Counted from the stretch's first letter, positions 1 through 8,944 are shown. The stretch: DNA of 64,000 bases from Flavobacterium ginsenosidimutans (GCF_003254625.1 NZ_QJRJ01000081.1:62001-126000), one strand, 5' to 3'. Notes: generated by a model from the sequence alone, not told the origin. A program made the numbers and translations.

Positions 1-41
1 AATAAAAACCTGAAACAAAATCCTGGGTATTAGGTTAATTA

Positions 42-98
42 ATGTCAGTCTTCCATGTTGGTTAGTCGTGGAAGGCTGACATGTTTTTAATTTTTTAG
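42..98 (+). terminator. Rho-independent terminator of an off-window gene
   Basis: A 16-bp stem (42-57 with 67-82, one G-T wobble) encloses a 9-nt loop and is followed by a T-rich run to about 98. It would end a plus-strand gene lying left of the window and so separates it from the glycosidase genes that follow. Confidence 0.75.
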
Positions 99-150
99 TA
101 ACAGATTCTAAAGATTAGAAACTGAATTAGAGGATTAAAAAAAGATTTTG

Positions 151-248
151 TTTCACGCAGATTCTGCAGATTAAAGCAGATTTGGTTTTAAATGTAAAAA
201 AAAATAATCTGCGCATATCTGCTTAAATCTTTTTAAATCTGCGTGAAA
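151..248. repeat. Long inverted repeat (CACGCAGATT family)
   Basis: TTTCACGCAGATT at 151-163 is the exact reverse complement of 236-248. Shorter copies of GCAGATT/AATCTGC lie between the arms. A single-arm relative appears near 54861. It is a dispersed intergenic repeat of the kind common in flavobacteria. The rest of 99-324 holds no gene or clear promoter box. Confidence 0.6.
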
Positions 249-324
249 TAAATTAATCACAATAAAATCCTTTTTAATCTTTTAATCTGTGGCAAAATAT
301 AAAAATAACAAACAGTACATCAAT

Positions 325-1569
325 ATGAAGAGATATATCACATCGTTGGTTTTTGGTTTGATGAGCATTGTGATGGTTGCTGGTTGCAGCAGCGATGACA
401 AAGGTTCGGATAAACCGGTAGAACCAGAAAAAACAGAACCTGTTGCGATTGAGAAAACCAACAGCACCAAAATTTATATGCATTACATGCCGTGGTTTGA
501 AACTAACGAAAGCAGTGCAGATAAAAAATGGGGATATCACTGGACAATGGCAAACAAAAATCCGAATAACGTAGGAACAAACGGCCGAAGAGAAATAGCA
601 TCTTATTATTATCCGCTGATTGGACCTTATCATTCAGGCGATAAAAATGTGATCGAAAATCATTTATTGTTGATGAAATATTCAGGAATTGATGGAATTC
701 TAATCGATTGGTACGGAACTTACGATGTAAACGATTATAGAATGGTCAAAGAAAATACAGATCAGTTAATTGAAATGCTGGACAAAGTAGGTTTAGAATA
801 TGCTATTGTTTATGAAGATCGATTTTTAACGAATGTTGTTAATGCAGGAAAAGCAATTTCGGTAACCGGCGCAGCAAAAACAGATTTGGCTTATGTAGAA
901 AAGAATTATTTTTCTGATGCTAATTACATCAAAATTAATGGCAAACCGCTGTTAATGAATTTTGGACCAATCGTTTTGCAGACTTCCGCAGAATGGACAA
1001 ATGTGTTTAATACTTTAACCACAAAACCAACTTTCCTGACACTTTGGGATCATTCTTCGATGGCAGGAGAAAATGCTTCTGGCGAATATGCTTGGGTATA
1101 CAAAGACAATAGCTATCTGACTAATTTCTATACTAATACAAAACCAAAATTGGGCGTAGCTATGGGAAGCGCTTACCCTGGTTTTAAAGATTTTTATGCC
1201 GAAGGCGGAGGAGGTGCAGCTATTGGATGGACAATCGAACACAATAATGGAGCGACATTGGATGAAACTCTTGCTTTGGCTAAAAATGCAAATGTAAATT
1301 ACTTGCAACTGATTACGTGGAATGATTTCGGAGAAGGAACGATGATTGAACCAACAGTTGAATTTGGTTATTCTTTTGTCGAAAAAATAAAAACTTTCGC
1401 TGGAGTAAAAAATACTGAAAGTGTATTTCCAGATATCAGCAAATTGTATGATTTACGCTTACAGAAAAAAGGAAATGTCGAGGCCCAGAAAAAACTCGAT
1501 CAGGCGTTTAATTATTTTGTTTCAATGCAGCCTGCAAAAGCAAAACAAATACTGAGCGAAATTAAATAG
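325..1569 (+). CDS. GH71/GH99-like glycoside hydrolase lipoprotein
   Basis: A 414-residue lipoprotein. The ATG at 325 is chosen over 289 because it directly precedes a hydrophobic signal ending in the lipobox VAGC (Cys about 21), followed by an acidic linker typical of surface-exposed Bacteroidota lipoproteins. The catalytic region opens with IYMHYMPWF, continues with GIDGILIDWYG, and near its end has TWNDFGEGTMIEP, which resembles the WN(D/E)xGE active-site motif of the GH71/GH99-like (beta/alpha)8 barrels. That clan acts on alpha-linked glucans or mannans, and the substrate cannot be read from sequence. The next gene, 25 bp downstream, encodes a GH97 enzyme, so the two are probably co-transcribed as the end of a polysaccharide utilisation locus. 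Assignment to the clan is firmer than to GH71 or GH99 individually. Confidence 0.8.
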   Translation: MKRYITSLVFGLMSIVMVAGCSSDDKGSDKPVEPEKTEPVAIEKTNSTKIYMHYMPWFETNESSADKKWGYHWTMANKNPNNVGTNGRREIASYYYPLIGPYHSGDKNVIENHLLLMKYSGIDGILIDWYGTYDVNDYRMVKENTDQLIEMLDKVGLEYAIVYEDRFLTNVVNAGKAISVTGAAKTDLAYVEKNYFSDANYIKINGKPLLMNFGPIVLQTSAEWTNVFNTLTTKPTFLTLWDHSSMAGENASGEYAWVYKDNSYLTNFYTNTKPKLGVAMGSAYPGFKDFYAEGGGGAAIGWTIEHNNGATLDETLALAKNANVNYLQLITWNDFGEGTMIEPTVEFGYSFVEKIKTFAGVKNTESVFPDISKLYDLRLQKKGNVEAQKKLDQAFNYFVSMQPAKAKQILSEIK

Positions 1570-1594
1570 AGCTGTAATTAATACAATTTAAATA

Positions 1595-3613
1595 ATGAAA
1601 AACAGAAAATATAGATACTGTCTAATCGCTTTTGCATCGATGCTGATGATGGCTTGCAGTACTAAAACAACATATAAAATCAGTTCTCCAGAAAAAATCT
1701 CTGAATTAACTTTTGAATTAACACCTTCAGGACAGCCTCAATACAGTTTTTCTTCTAATGGAAAATCGGTTATAGAACCTTCTCTTATGGGATTTGAATT
1801 TCAAGGTTTAGCTAAAATGACAGATGGATTTGAAGTCGTTTCGACCGAAGAAAAATCGGCAGATGAAACTTGGGAACAGCCTTGGGGCGAATTCAAAAAA
1901 GTAAGAGATCATCATAACGAACTGATTGTTCACTTAAAAGAAGCAAAAGGAGAGGAGCGTTTGGTTGATATTATTTTTAGAGTTTTTGATGATGGAGTAG
2001 GATTTCGTTATGAATTCCCGAAACAGCCTCATTTAGGAAAAGTCAAAATTTCTAATGAAATAACGCAATTTACTTTTAAAGACAATAACGAAGTTTGGTG
2101 GATTCCAGTACATCGTGAAAATAGTTATTACGAAAGTGAATATCGCAAAACATTAATGAGTAAAACCGACACAATTAATACGCCTGCGACTTTTGAAACT
2201 AAGGACAAATTGCACGTAGCGATTCACGAAGCCAACTTAACAGATTTTGCTTCAATGACGCTTTTGAAAACGACAGACAAACAATATAAAAGTGATTTAG
2301 TGCCTTGGGCTGATGGTGTAAAAGTATATGCTGAGACGCCTTTTAAAACACCTTGGAGAACTATTGTGGTTGGGAAGAATCCTGGACAAGTAGCAACTTC
2401 GACCATTATGCTGAATCTTAATGAGCCTTCAAAAATTGAAGATTTATCTTGGATCACGCCTTCAAAATATATCGGAATTTGGTGGGGAATGCATTTAGAA
2501 AAATACACTTGGGGACAAGGACCAAAACATGGCGCGACAACCAAAAACACAAAAGAATATATTGATTTTGCTGCAAAAAATGGTTTTGACGGAGTTTTGG
2601 TAGAAGGATGGAACGAAGGCTGGGATGGCGACTGGACTGCTGATGGTTCTGCATTTAGTTTTGTAAAAGCATATCCAGATTTTAATTTAGAAGAAATCAC
2701 CAAATATGCAGCGATGAAAAATGTTCGTTTAATAGGACATCATGAAACGGCTGGAGCTACTAAAAACTATGAAAACCAATTGGAAGATGCTTTTAAACTG
2801 TACCAAAAAATGGGAGTAAACTCAGTAAAAACGGGTTACGTAAACAAATATTTGGATAAAAAAGAATGGCATGATAGCCAATACGGTGCACGTCATTACA
2901 GAAAAGTAATCGAAACGGCGGCTAAATATCACATTATGATTGACAACCACGAACCAATGAAAGGAACTGGTTTACAGCGTACTTATCCAAATTTTATGTC
3001 GCAAGAAGGCGGACGCGGACAAGAGTACAATGCATGGTCTGTAGATGGAGGAAATACGCCAGAGCATTTAACAACTTTGCCTTTTACAAGAATGCTTTCT
3101 GGACCGTTTGATTACACGCCTGGGAATTTCAATTTTGATTACAAAACACCTTCTGGTGCAAAAGTGCAGACAACTTTAGCAAATCAGTTAGCATTGTATG
3201 TGATTATTTTCAGTCCGTTGCAAATGGCTTCAGATTTACCTGAAAATTACGAAGGAAAACCAGAATTTCAATTCGTAAAAGATGTTCCTTGCACTTGGTC
3301 TGACACTAAAGTTTTAGATTCTAAAATTGGAGAATACACTACAATTGCCCGTAAAGATTGGGAGGAGAAAAATTGGTATTTAGGTTCGATCACAAATAGA
3401 AATGCAAGAGACTTAAAAGTAGCGCTTTCATTTTTAGATAAGAACAAAGAATACGAAGCAGAAATTTATGCAGATGGAGAAGGAGCAAATTATAAAACAA
3501 ATCCATATCCGGTTACAATCTCTAAACAAAAAGTAAACAGCAAAACTGTTTTAAATATCAAATTGGCAGCTGGCGGAGGAACAGCAGTAAAATTCTCTCC
3601 AATCGAAAAATAA
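1595..3613 (+). CDS. GH97 family alpha-glucosidase-type lipoprotein (SusB-like)
   Basis: A 672-residue protein with a lipoprotein signal (MMAC, Cys about 21), an N-terminal beta-sandwich (about 25-290) and a catalytic barrel beginning at YIGIWWGMHLEKYTWG. Likely catalytic carboxylates are Glu453 in NHEP and Glu471 in SQEGGRG. Where retaining GH97 alpha-galactosidases carry their nucleophilic Asp, this protein appears to have Gly414 in VKTGYV, which places it with the inverting alpha-glucoside-acting group that includes SusB; that alignment is from memory. Family length is about 650-740, so it looks complete. It should act in the periplasm or on the outer membrane, trimming alpha-gluco-oligosaccharides released by partner enzymes such as the GH71/99-like protein upstream. 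A clear terminator follows at 3662. Confidence 0.9.
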   Translation: MKNRKYRYCLIAFASMLMMACSTKTTYKISSPEKISELTFELTPSGQPQYSFSSNGKSVIEPSLMGFEFQGLAKMTDGFEVVSTEEKSADETWEQPWGEFKKVRDHHNELIVHLKEAKGEERLVDIIFRVFDDGVGFRYEFPKQPHLGKVKISNEITQFTFKDNNEVWWIPVHRENSYYESEYRKTLMSKTDTINTPATFETKDKLHVAIHEANLTDFASMTLLKTTDKQYKSDLVPWADGVKVYAETPFKTPWRTIVVGKNPGQVATSTIMLNLNEPSKIEDLSWITPSKYIGIWWGMHLEKYTWGQGPKHGATTKNTKEYIDFAAKNGFDGVLVEGWNEGWDGDWTADGSAFSFVKAYPDFNLEEITKYAAMKNVRLIGHHETAGATKNYENQLEDAFKLYQKMGVNSVKTGYVNKYLDKKEWHDSQYGARHYRKVIETAAKYHIMIDNHEPMKGTGLQRTYPNFMSQEGGRGQEYNAWSVDGGNTPEHLTTLPFTRMLSGPFDYTPGNFNFDYKTPSGAKVQTTLANQLALYVIIFSPLQMASDLPENYEGKPEFQFVKDVPCTWSDTKVLDSKIGEYTTIARKDWEEKNWYLGSITNRNARDLKVALSFLDKNKEYEAEIYADGEGANYKTNPYPVTISKQKVNSKTVLNIKLAAGGGTAVKFSPIEK

Positions 3614-3661
3614 ATTAGTTAAGTTTTATTTTGAGTTAAGTTAAGTAAGTTTAAGTTTGGT

Positions 3662-3705
3662 AATAAACCCGATAACTGAGGAGTTGTCGGGTTTATTTAT
3701 TTTGT
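3662..3705 (+). terminator. Rho-independent terminator after GH97 gene
   Basis: AATAAACCCGATAACT (3662-3677) pairs with 3682-3697 with one wobble. The loop is 4 nt and a T-rich tail follows. It lies about 50 bp past the GH97 stop. Confidence 0.8.
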
Positions 3706-3753
3706 TTCAGGTTTCATGTTTCGGGTTTCAAGTTTGAGTAACTTTGAGTATAA

Positions 3754-3908
3754 TTTTACCGCAAAGAGCGCAAAGTTTTTTCGCAAAGTTCACAAAGGTT
3801 TTTTAAGGTTGATTTTGTGAAAATGTAAAGTTCGCAAAGCTTCGTATAAAATTTTAATCTCGAAAAGACGCAAAGAATATAAAAAACTTAGCGCTCTTTG
3901 CGGTAAAA
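3754..3908. repeat. Inverted repeat with CGCAAAG motifs
   Basis: TTTTACCGCAAAGAGCGC (3754-3771) is the reverse complement of 3891-3908. The interior carries more CGCAAAG and AAGTTCGCAAAG copies. Right after it comes a CTTAGAATCTCAGCAC-type repeat, also seen near 7240 and 11019. It fills most of the 346-bp gap between convergent genes and holds no gene. Confidence 0.55.
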
Positions 3909-3959
3909 GAAAACTTAGAATCTCAGCACCTTAGAATCTTAGCGTCTGAGAGAGAACCT

Positions 3960-4871
3960 TTATTTAGTAACTTTAACATGTTTGCCGAAAGTGTAAACTG
4001 CAGTTATTGTTGGTCCATTATATCCCCATTTCAAGAAACCGTTTAATCGGTCTTGGACAGTATCTATTCTAAAATTCAATCCAGTATAACCTGCAGTAAG
4101 ACTAAAGTTTTGAACAACATTATATAAAACCGACAAATTGTAGCTTATGATTCGGCCATCGGTTTCATCAATTTTTACTGCGAGATAATTTACGTTGGCA
4201 TACAAACCCCAGCGTTTTCCAAGAACAAATTCTCCCCATATTCCAATATCTGGCAGTGGAGCAGTAAAGTTAAAATTATCATGATATTCTACACTTTGTG
4301 TATTAGCATCTAATTTTAAACCTAAATCTGCAAAAAGGACATGCGCTCCAATTAATAGACCAGCTTGATATTTAGGTTTAGATAGAATAGCGTAGCCATA
4401 AGCAATTCTGGCAATTTGTACATTAAAAGTACCTCGAACACTTCCATTCACTGGATAAGTATGATCTCCGAAATTAATATCTCTTTGCAGCGTTTTTGTT
4501 GCAGTTCTGTCTAGCACAAAATATTCAAAACCTAATCGGGATCTTTTGGATATGCGCCAATCAAATGTTCCTAAAAATGATGCAGTTGATTTAGAAAACC
4601 CTAAATCACTTTCAAGATCAATTTCAGTTCCTACATTTCCGTTATTTCCTTCAACTTGAACAACAGTATTATTTACAGGAAAAAAACCGCCGGCAGTAAC
4701 TTTAAAGCGTCTATTGTGCCAGGGCAGGTCATCTACAGTACTATCTTGAAAATCATCTTTTTCAGTTTTAAAAGTTGTTAAGTCTTCCTCTTTACTGGTT
4801 TCAGCAACAGTTTGAGCGTTTAACGGAATCCAAAGGAGCATCATTACCAAAAAAATAAATAATTGTTTCAT
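3960..4871 (-). CDS. Outer membrane beta-barrel protein
   Basis: A 303-residue protein with an N-terminal signal peptide ending LNAQ (cleavage about residue 20) and an acidic linker at 21-50. Alternating aromatic and polar beta-strand patterns run from FKVTAGGFFPVNN to the C-terminal TITAVYTFGK. Segments such as RLGFEYFVLDR and WGLYANVNYLAVKID look like transmembrane strands with the aromatic girdle of an 8-12-stranded barrel. It belongs to the broad porin or OmpW/OmpA-like barrel families, and no ligand or catalytic motif is visible. It is monocistronic: the GH97 gene converges from the left, and a divergent MarR gene lies to the right. Function is unknown beyond its outer-membrane location. 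Confidence 0.7.
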   Translation of the reverse strand: MKQLFIFLVMMLLWIPLNAQTVAETSKEEDLTTFKTEKDDFQDSTVDDLPWHNRRFKVTAGGFFPVNNTVVQVEGNNGNVGTEIDLESDLGFSKSTASFLGTFDWRISKRSRLGFEYFVLDRTATKTLQRDINFGDHTYPVNGSVRGTFNVQIARIAYGYAILSKPKYQAGLLIGAHVLFADLGLKLDANTQSVEYHDNFNFTAPLPDIGIWGEFVLGKRWGLYANVNYLAVKIDETDGRIISYNLSVLYNVVQNFSLTAGYTGLNFRIDTVQDRLNGFLKWGYNGPTITAVYTFGKHVKVTK

Positions 4872-5011
4872 CAGAGTAGTTTTTAAGTTTTTATTAGGTA
4901 ATATTTAACAATTAAAGTTAGTAAAAATAATCGTTCATTTTTGTTTTTATATCTGAATTATTTTAAGGAATTAATTGGTTATCAGTAAAATAAGGAATTA
5001 TTACAAAAAAT

Positions 5012-5042
5012 AGTTGACATGTCACTCTTTTTTGTAATTTTG
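5012..5042 (+). promoter_or_regulatory. marR promoter with MarR-like operator
   Basis: A -7 box TAATTTTG at 5035-5042 fits TAnnTTTG, and a TTG at 5014-5016 sits 18 bp upstream as a -33 element. The -33 is embedded in the palindrome TGACATGTCA (5015-5024), which shares its core with a perfect 16-bp palindrome before the MATE gene. This points to autorepression by the MarR protein. The ATG lies only 4 nt past the box. Confidence 0.65.
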
Positions 5043-5046
5043 TCGC

Positions 5047-5523
5047 ATGGAAATTAAACATACCGATAAAGAGAATTTTTCAAATTTTTGGAAAGAAGAA
5101 ATATCAGATAGTTTCTTCTTTCAGATTCATCGTATTAAACGAGCAATTTTCAGGCGTACAAATGCGTTAATGAATGAATCAGGAATCACATTACAGCTAG
5201 AACAGTTGCCATTGTTGATGATCCTGCATCATAAAAGTCTTTCGCAAAGAGAATTGTCAGACAAAACAATGAGGGATAAATCGTCTATTTTAAGAAGTAT
5301 AACAGCACTCGAAAAAAAGAATCTTGTTGAGGTTGTAAAAGACAAAATGGATAAACGAAAAAACATTGTAAGTCTTACAAATGAAGGAATTACTTTGGCT
5401 AAAAGCATTAGATCTCTGATGAAAAGAGCCGAAGAAGAAGTGATGTCTGTGTTTACTCCAAAAGAAAGAGTAGAAGCTTTGAATGCAGTAAGATCGTATG
5501 CAGACAAACTAGAAACCCTATAA
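5047..5523 (+). CDS. MarR family transcriptional regulator
   Basis: A 158-residue winged-helix protein. The DNA-binding core runs about 55-125: LSQRELSDKTMRDKSSILRSITALEKKNLVEVVKDKMDKR carries the HTH and the wing with the Asp-x-Arg-type tip. Flanking helices (20-45 and 125-155) would form the dimer interface. MarR proteins usually repress efflux genes until a small aromatic ligand binds. Here a MATE transporter follows 59 bp downstream, and both genes are preceded by a TGACATGTCA palindrome, so regulation of both promoters by this protein is likely. The start is placed at the ATG directly after the promoter box, which implies a leaderless or nearly leaderless transcript. Confidence 0.9.
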   Translation: MEIKHTDKENFSNFWKEEISDSFFFQIHRIKRAIFRRTNALMNESGITLQLEQLPLLMILHHKSLSQRELSDKTMRDKSSILRSITALEKKNLVEVVKDKMDKRKNIVSLTNEGITLAKSIRSLMKRAEEEVMSVFTPKERVEALNAVRSYADKLETL

Positions 5524-5540
5524 TTTTTTTAATCTTTAAA

Positions 5541-5577
5541 AGTTGACATGTCAACTGATTTTTAAATACTTATTTTG
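5541..5577 (+). promoter_or_regulatory. MATE gene operator and promoter
   Basis: AGTTGACATGTCAACT at 5541-5556 is a perfect 16-bp palindrome sharing its core with the site before marR. A near-match -7 box TTATTTTG (5570-5577, one mismatch to TAnnTTTG) follows, and the ATG comes 5 nt later. This is the best candidate binding site for the adjacent MarR regulator. Confidence 0.65.
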
Positions 5578-5582
5578 AATAA

Positions 5583-7004
5583 ATGAAAAAAAATGAATTG
5601 TTAGAAGGACCAATCCTTTCTTCATTATTAAAATTAGCAATCCCGATTATGATTGCTAATTTATTACAAGCCGCATATCAGTTGGTAGATGCTTTTTGGG
5701 TAGGACGTTTAGGCGGAGATGCTGTTGCAGCCGTTTCGATAAGCACACCCGTAATATTTTTAACCATTGCATTGGGAACTGGATTAGCTATTGCTGGTTC
5801 TATTTTAATTGCACAATATTTTGGCGCAGGAAACCAAAAAATGGTCAACCACGTGGCTGCACAGACATTATCGATGGTTATTATCGTTTCGGTAGTCTTG
5901 TCGATTATTGGATATATTTTGAGTCCGTATTTTTTATATCTGCTAAAAGTAACGCCTACAGTTTATGTTGATGCATTAGGATTTATGCGAGTGGCATTTA
6001 TTGGTTTAGTTTTTAGTTTCGGATTTATGATTTTCCAATCAATAATGCGTGGAGTTGGACGTGTTACACTGCCCGTTTATATTGTTTTAGGAACTGTTAT
6101 TTTGAACTTTGCCCTGGATCCGCTGTTTATTTATGGATGGAATTTTATTCCAGCTATGGGCGTAAAAGGCGCGGCTTTGGCGACTTTATTCACACAGCTT
6201 CTCGCGATTATAATTGGATTTGCGATTTTGTTTAGAGGAAAACACGGAATTCATCTCCGTATTGCAGATTTTAAACCTGATTATAAACACATTAAGAGAG
6301 CTTTTGAAATTGGATTTCCTTCTTCGATTGAGCAGTCAATGCGCGCATTAGGAATGATGGCAATTACGTTTTTGATTGTTCGTTTCGGAACGCTAACAGT
6401 TGCTTCTTACGGAGCTGGTTCTAATTTGATTCAGCTGATTTTAATTCCAGCTTTGGGTTTATCAATGGCAATTGCAACCCTTGTGGGGCAAAATATCGGT
6501 GCTGGAAATATTGACCGTGCAGCCGAAATCTCAAAACTTGGAGCCTATCTTGGTTTCGGATTATTGACAGGTCTCGGTATCATAGCTTTTATTTTTGCGC
6601 CCTATTTAATTGCATTTTTTGTTCCAAGAGATCAAGCGGTTATTAAAGGAGGAACAGAATTGCTGAGAATTACTTGTCTTTCTTGGGGGTTTTTAGGTTT
6701 ACAGCTTTGTCTAACTGGCGTTTTCCGAGCTGTCGGAAACACAAAACTTCCTATGATTCTGACTTTGGTTTCACAATGGGTAATTCAGTTTCCGTTGGCT
6801 TACATTTTATCTCATAATACTTCTTTAGGTAAAATTGGAATCTGGTGGGCTTTCCCGATTGCTTCTGTTGCAACGGCTTTAATCACTTTGATTCTTTATG
6901 TAAAAGGAGATTGGAAAAAAGAAAAGCTTACAGGTAAAACCAACAAATTGATTGATAAGGTTGAAAGTGAAATCTTGAAAGAGGGATTTGATATTTCTAA
7001 GTAA
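5583..7004 (+). CDS. MATE family multidrug efflux transporter
   Basis: A 473-residue inner-membrane protein with about 12 transmembrane segments in two homologous halves. It opens with the family hallmark sequence LLKLAIPIMIANLLQAAYQLVDAFWVGRLG (the segment around residues 14-43), with conserved Gly/Pro residues and FGAGN and NIGAGN loops ending each half's first helix bundle. MATE pumps use Na+ or H+ antiport to expel cationic or aromatic drugs, and the coupling ion cannot be told from sequence. Length is normal (450-480). It probably responds to the MarR protein encoded just upstream. A hairpin terminator at 7158 ends the unit. Confidence 0.95.
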   Translation: MKKNELLEGPILSSLLKLAIPIMIANLLQAAYQLVDAFWVGRLGGDAVAAVSISTPVIFLTIALGTGLAIAGSILIAQYFGAGNQKMVNHVAAQTLSMVIIVSVVLSIIGYILSPYFLYLLKVTPTVYVDALGFMRVAFIGLVFSFGFMIFQSIMRGVGRVTLPVYIVLGTVILNFALDPLFIYGWNFIPAMGVKGAALATLFTQLLAIIIGFAILFRGKHGIHLRIADFKPDYKHIKRAFEIGFPSSIEQSMRALGMMAITFLIVRFGTLTVASYGAGSNLIQLILIPALGLSMAIATLVGQNIGAGNIDRAAEISKLGAYLGFGLLTGLGIIAFIFAPYLIAFFVPRDQAVIKGGTELLRITCLSWGFLGLQLCLTGVFRAVGNTKLPMILTLVSQWVIQFPLAYILSHNTSLGKIGIWWAFPIASVATALITLILYVKGDWKKEKLTGKTNKLIDKVESEILKEGFDISK

Positions 7005-7062
7005 AAGTTCTAAGGGACAAAGGTTTCTTTAATGTTACAAAATTAATTTCTATATCTGTAGA

Positions 7063-7137
7063 GATGCACTGCAGTGCATCTTACGAAAGATTGTCAGATT
7101 ACATATATTCCACATTTAGACGCACTGCAGTGCGTCT
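7063..7137. repeat. Two GCACTGCAGTGC palindromes in inverted arrangement
   Basis: GATGCACTGCAGTGCATC (7063-7080) and AGACGCACTGCAGTGCGTCT (7118-7137) are each perfect palindromes. Their outer flanks GTAGAGA and TCTCTAC are also inverted relative to each other, so the pair can fold either as two hairpins or as one long one. This is a dispersed flavobacterial intergenic repeat type. Confidence 0.7.
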
Positions 7138-7157
7138 CTACGGAAATTCTTTCGATT

Positions 7158-7188
7158 AAAGACGTGATTTTTCGCGTCTTTTTTTATT
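7158..7188 (+). terminator. Probable terminator after MATE gene
   Basis: AAAGACG (7158-7164) pairs with CGTCTTT (7175-7181) and runs into a T-rich tail. The stem is short but the tail is strong. Confidence 0.55.
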
Positions 7189-7279
7189 TGTAATATTTTT
7201 TTGCTAAAATAAAATTTCAGTATATTAGAAACCTCGAAAAAAAACTTAGAATCTCAGCACATTAGAAACTTTTAAAGCC

Positions 7280-8449
7280 ATGACTAAAAATCTAAAGCGT
7301 TATTTCATTAAATCTGTAATCGTATTAGCCCTAATTCACCTAGTTTATTTTTTATATGGTTATTTTACCTTTAAAGGGCTAAAAAATATTAATATCTACA
7401 CTGAATTTTATCGATTTAAATTTTACGATGATGTTTCGATTTCGCACTTTTTTGTGAGTGGTTTATTTTTACTTTTCTTTTTAATTTTTCTAGTTCGAAA
7501 TCATTCCAGAGAAAATTATAAAGGCGGAAATGCATTTAAGATTGGAGTTTGTTTATTTCTGATTTCATTTTTGACTTTTTCATTTTTTATAAGTTATAGT
7601 TTTGGAATGAATGCAAAACTGAAAACAGAATTATCTGAAAATGATTTTAATAATGACAAAAAATTACTCAATGTATTAAATCCGTTTTTGTATGGATATA
7701 CCTCTTATAGTTCTGAAAAATTGTTTAATTACGAGAATATTTTATATCCAAAACCGTATCCGGTGACTAAAGAAGAAGATACGATTTCGGCTGGAGAATA
7801 CCCAATAATTGAGAATAGCTATTATAGTATTGACACAATTAAAACATTAGCCGACACTTTTGATAAAACGATAGATAGAGCCGATAGCATTCTAAATATT
7901 TTGAGTTTTAATAAAGAGGAATTATACAAAAGAATTATTTCTAAAAAGGTTATAAATGATAGTATAGAAATTATTTTTAAAAGTGTTCCAGTGCATCCAG
8001 AACATGACGAAGATATTTGTATCTTTTTGGAAAACAAATCTTTATTTAGCCCCGTTCAAGGAGATTCAATTGATAAACAAAGATATCAAGCGGCAGTAGA
8101 TCGCTATAAATTGCTTTATAATTCTAAGAAAGATTCACTGACGTTTACATTTCAAAAATTGGATACGCTTTTTAGAAAATACAATATAGAAACGAATCTG
8201 ATTCCGAAGCAACTGACTCAAGATGTTTATCATTATAGAGATAATCGCGATGAACCGCTGAACGGAATTCGTAATAATTTTGATAGAAAAGCGCTTGGCG
8301 AAAAATTTACAACTTTAGATAAATTATTTTACGAACCAAATTACCTTCATCCCAATATTATTGGAATCTATTTTATTGTAATTGTTTCCGTTTGGATCGT
8401 ATTGTTTGTGTTTTATCTTCTTTTCAATAAAAAGAAAAATAGAAACTAA
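7280..8449 (+). CDS. Unrecognised four-TM membrane protein
   Basis: A 389-residue protein that I do not recognise. Three hydrophobic helices lie near the N-terminus (about 11-29, 55-72, 87-108). A long hydrophilic region (about 110-360) rich in Lys, Asp and Tyr follows, then one C-terminal helix (about 363-384) and a basic tail. That topology would place the 250-residue middle region on one face of the inner membrane, probably the periplasm. No catalytic motif is visible. The middle part is helical with repeated Asp-rich stretches (DTFDKTIDRADSILN). Its stop overlaps the stop of the convergent DUF6526-type gene by 4 bp. Codon use looks like that of its neighbours. Confidence 0.6.
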   Translation: MTKNLKRYFIKSVIVLALIHLVYFLYGYFTFKGLKNINIYTEFYRFKFYDDVSISHFFVSGLFLLFFLIFLVRNHSRENYKGGNAFKIGVCLFLISFLTFSFFISYSFGMNAKLKTELSENDFNNDKKLLNVLNPFLYGYTSYSSEKLFNYENILYPKPYPVTKEEDTISAGEYPIIENSYYSIDTIKTLADTFDKTIDRADSILNILSFNKEELYKRIISKKVINDSIEIIFKSVPVHPEHDEDICIFLENKSLFSPVQGDSIDKQRYQAAVDRYKLLYNSKKDSLTFTFQKLDTLFRKYNIETNLIPKQLTQDVYHYRDNRDEPLNGIRNNFDRKALGEKFTTLDKLFYEPNYLHPNIIGIYFIVIVSVWIVLFVFYLLFNKKKNRN

Positions 8450-8880
8450 ACCCTATGATAATCGGCTTTCCAGTGTACAATTGCTTTTTTGATGGCGTTT
8501 CCAGTTAAATTGTTCTTTAAAACATCTTTTATAAGCGGAATTAATTCGTGGTCTGGTGCAAAACGTAAAGCAAATATTTGATCGTCAGTTAATTTGTATT
8601 CAAATTCTTCAAATCTTTGTCCAGTTAAACTGAAATAGCGATAACGCATTTCTAATCGCACAATTCTGTTTTGAAGTGTAAGAGCATAATGCTGGCGCAA
8701 CATATACGCTATGACGAATAGAAATACAAATGCAACACTGATAAATCCCCAAATTAAATGATCTTCTGTTTTAATACTCAAATAAATGCTGGCGATTAAA
8801 AACAGAATTAAAATAGGATAATATATAAAATGGTGCGGTGTGTAAAACCTTATATGATTGTAATATGTTTGAATTTTCAT
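8446..8880 (-). CDS. DUF6526-like small membrane protein
   Basis: A 144-residue protein that begins with an NHIRFYTPHHFIYYP segment, followed by two adjacent transmembrane helices (about 20-38 and 44-66). A conserved-looking soluble tail follows, with LQNRIVRLEMRYRY and LTDDQIFALRFAPDHEL. This organisation matches the family I know as DUF6526, common in Bacteroidota and of unknown function. Both termini should face the cytoplasm. It converges on the 7280 gene, and their 3' ends overlap by 4 bp. The upstream gap to 9171 contains only a terminator hairpin. Confidence 0.65.
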   Translation of the reverse strand: MKIQTYYNHIRFYTPHHFIYYPILILFLIASIYLSIKTEDHLIWGFISVAFVFLFVIAYMLRQHYALTLQNRIVRLEMRYRYFSLTGQRFEEFEYKLTDDQIFALRFAPDHELIPLIKDVLKNNLTGNAIKKAIVHWKADYHRV

Positions 8881-8904
8881 GCTTTTTTGTTTAGATGGTA
8901 GCCT

Positions 8905-8944
8905 ATAAAAACAAAGCTACTCTATATTTCTATAGAGTAGCTTT
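8905..8944 (-). terminator. Hairpin terminator
   Basis: AAAGCTACTCTATA (8913-8926) and 8931-8944 form a perfect 14-bp stem with a 4-nt loop. On the minus strand it is followed by GTTTTTAT. It probably ends the glycosylase transcript, although that gene stops about 230 bp earlier. The remainder of 8945-9171 shows nothing recognisable. Confidence 0.65.
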
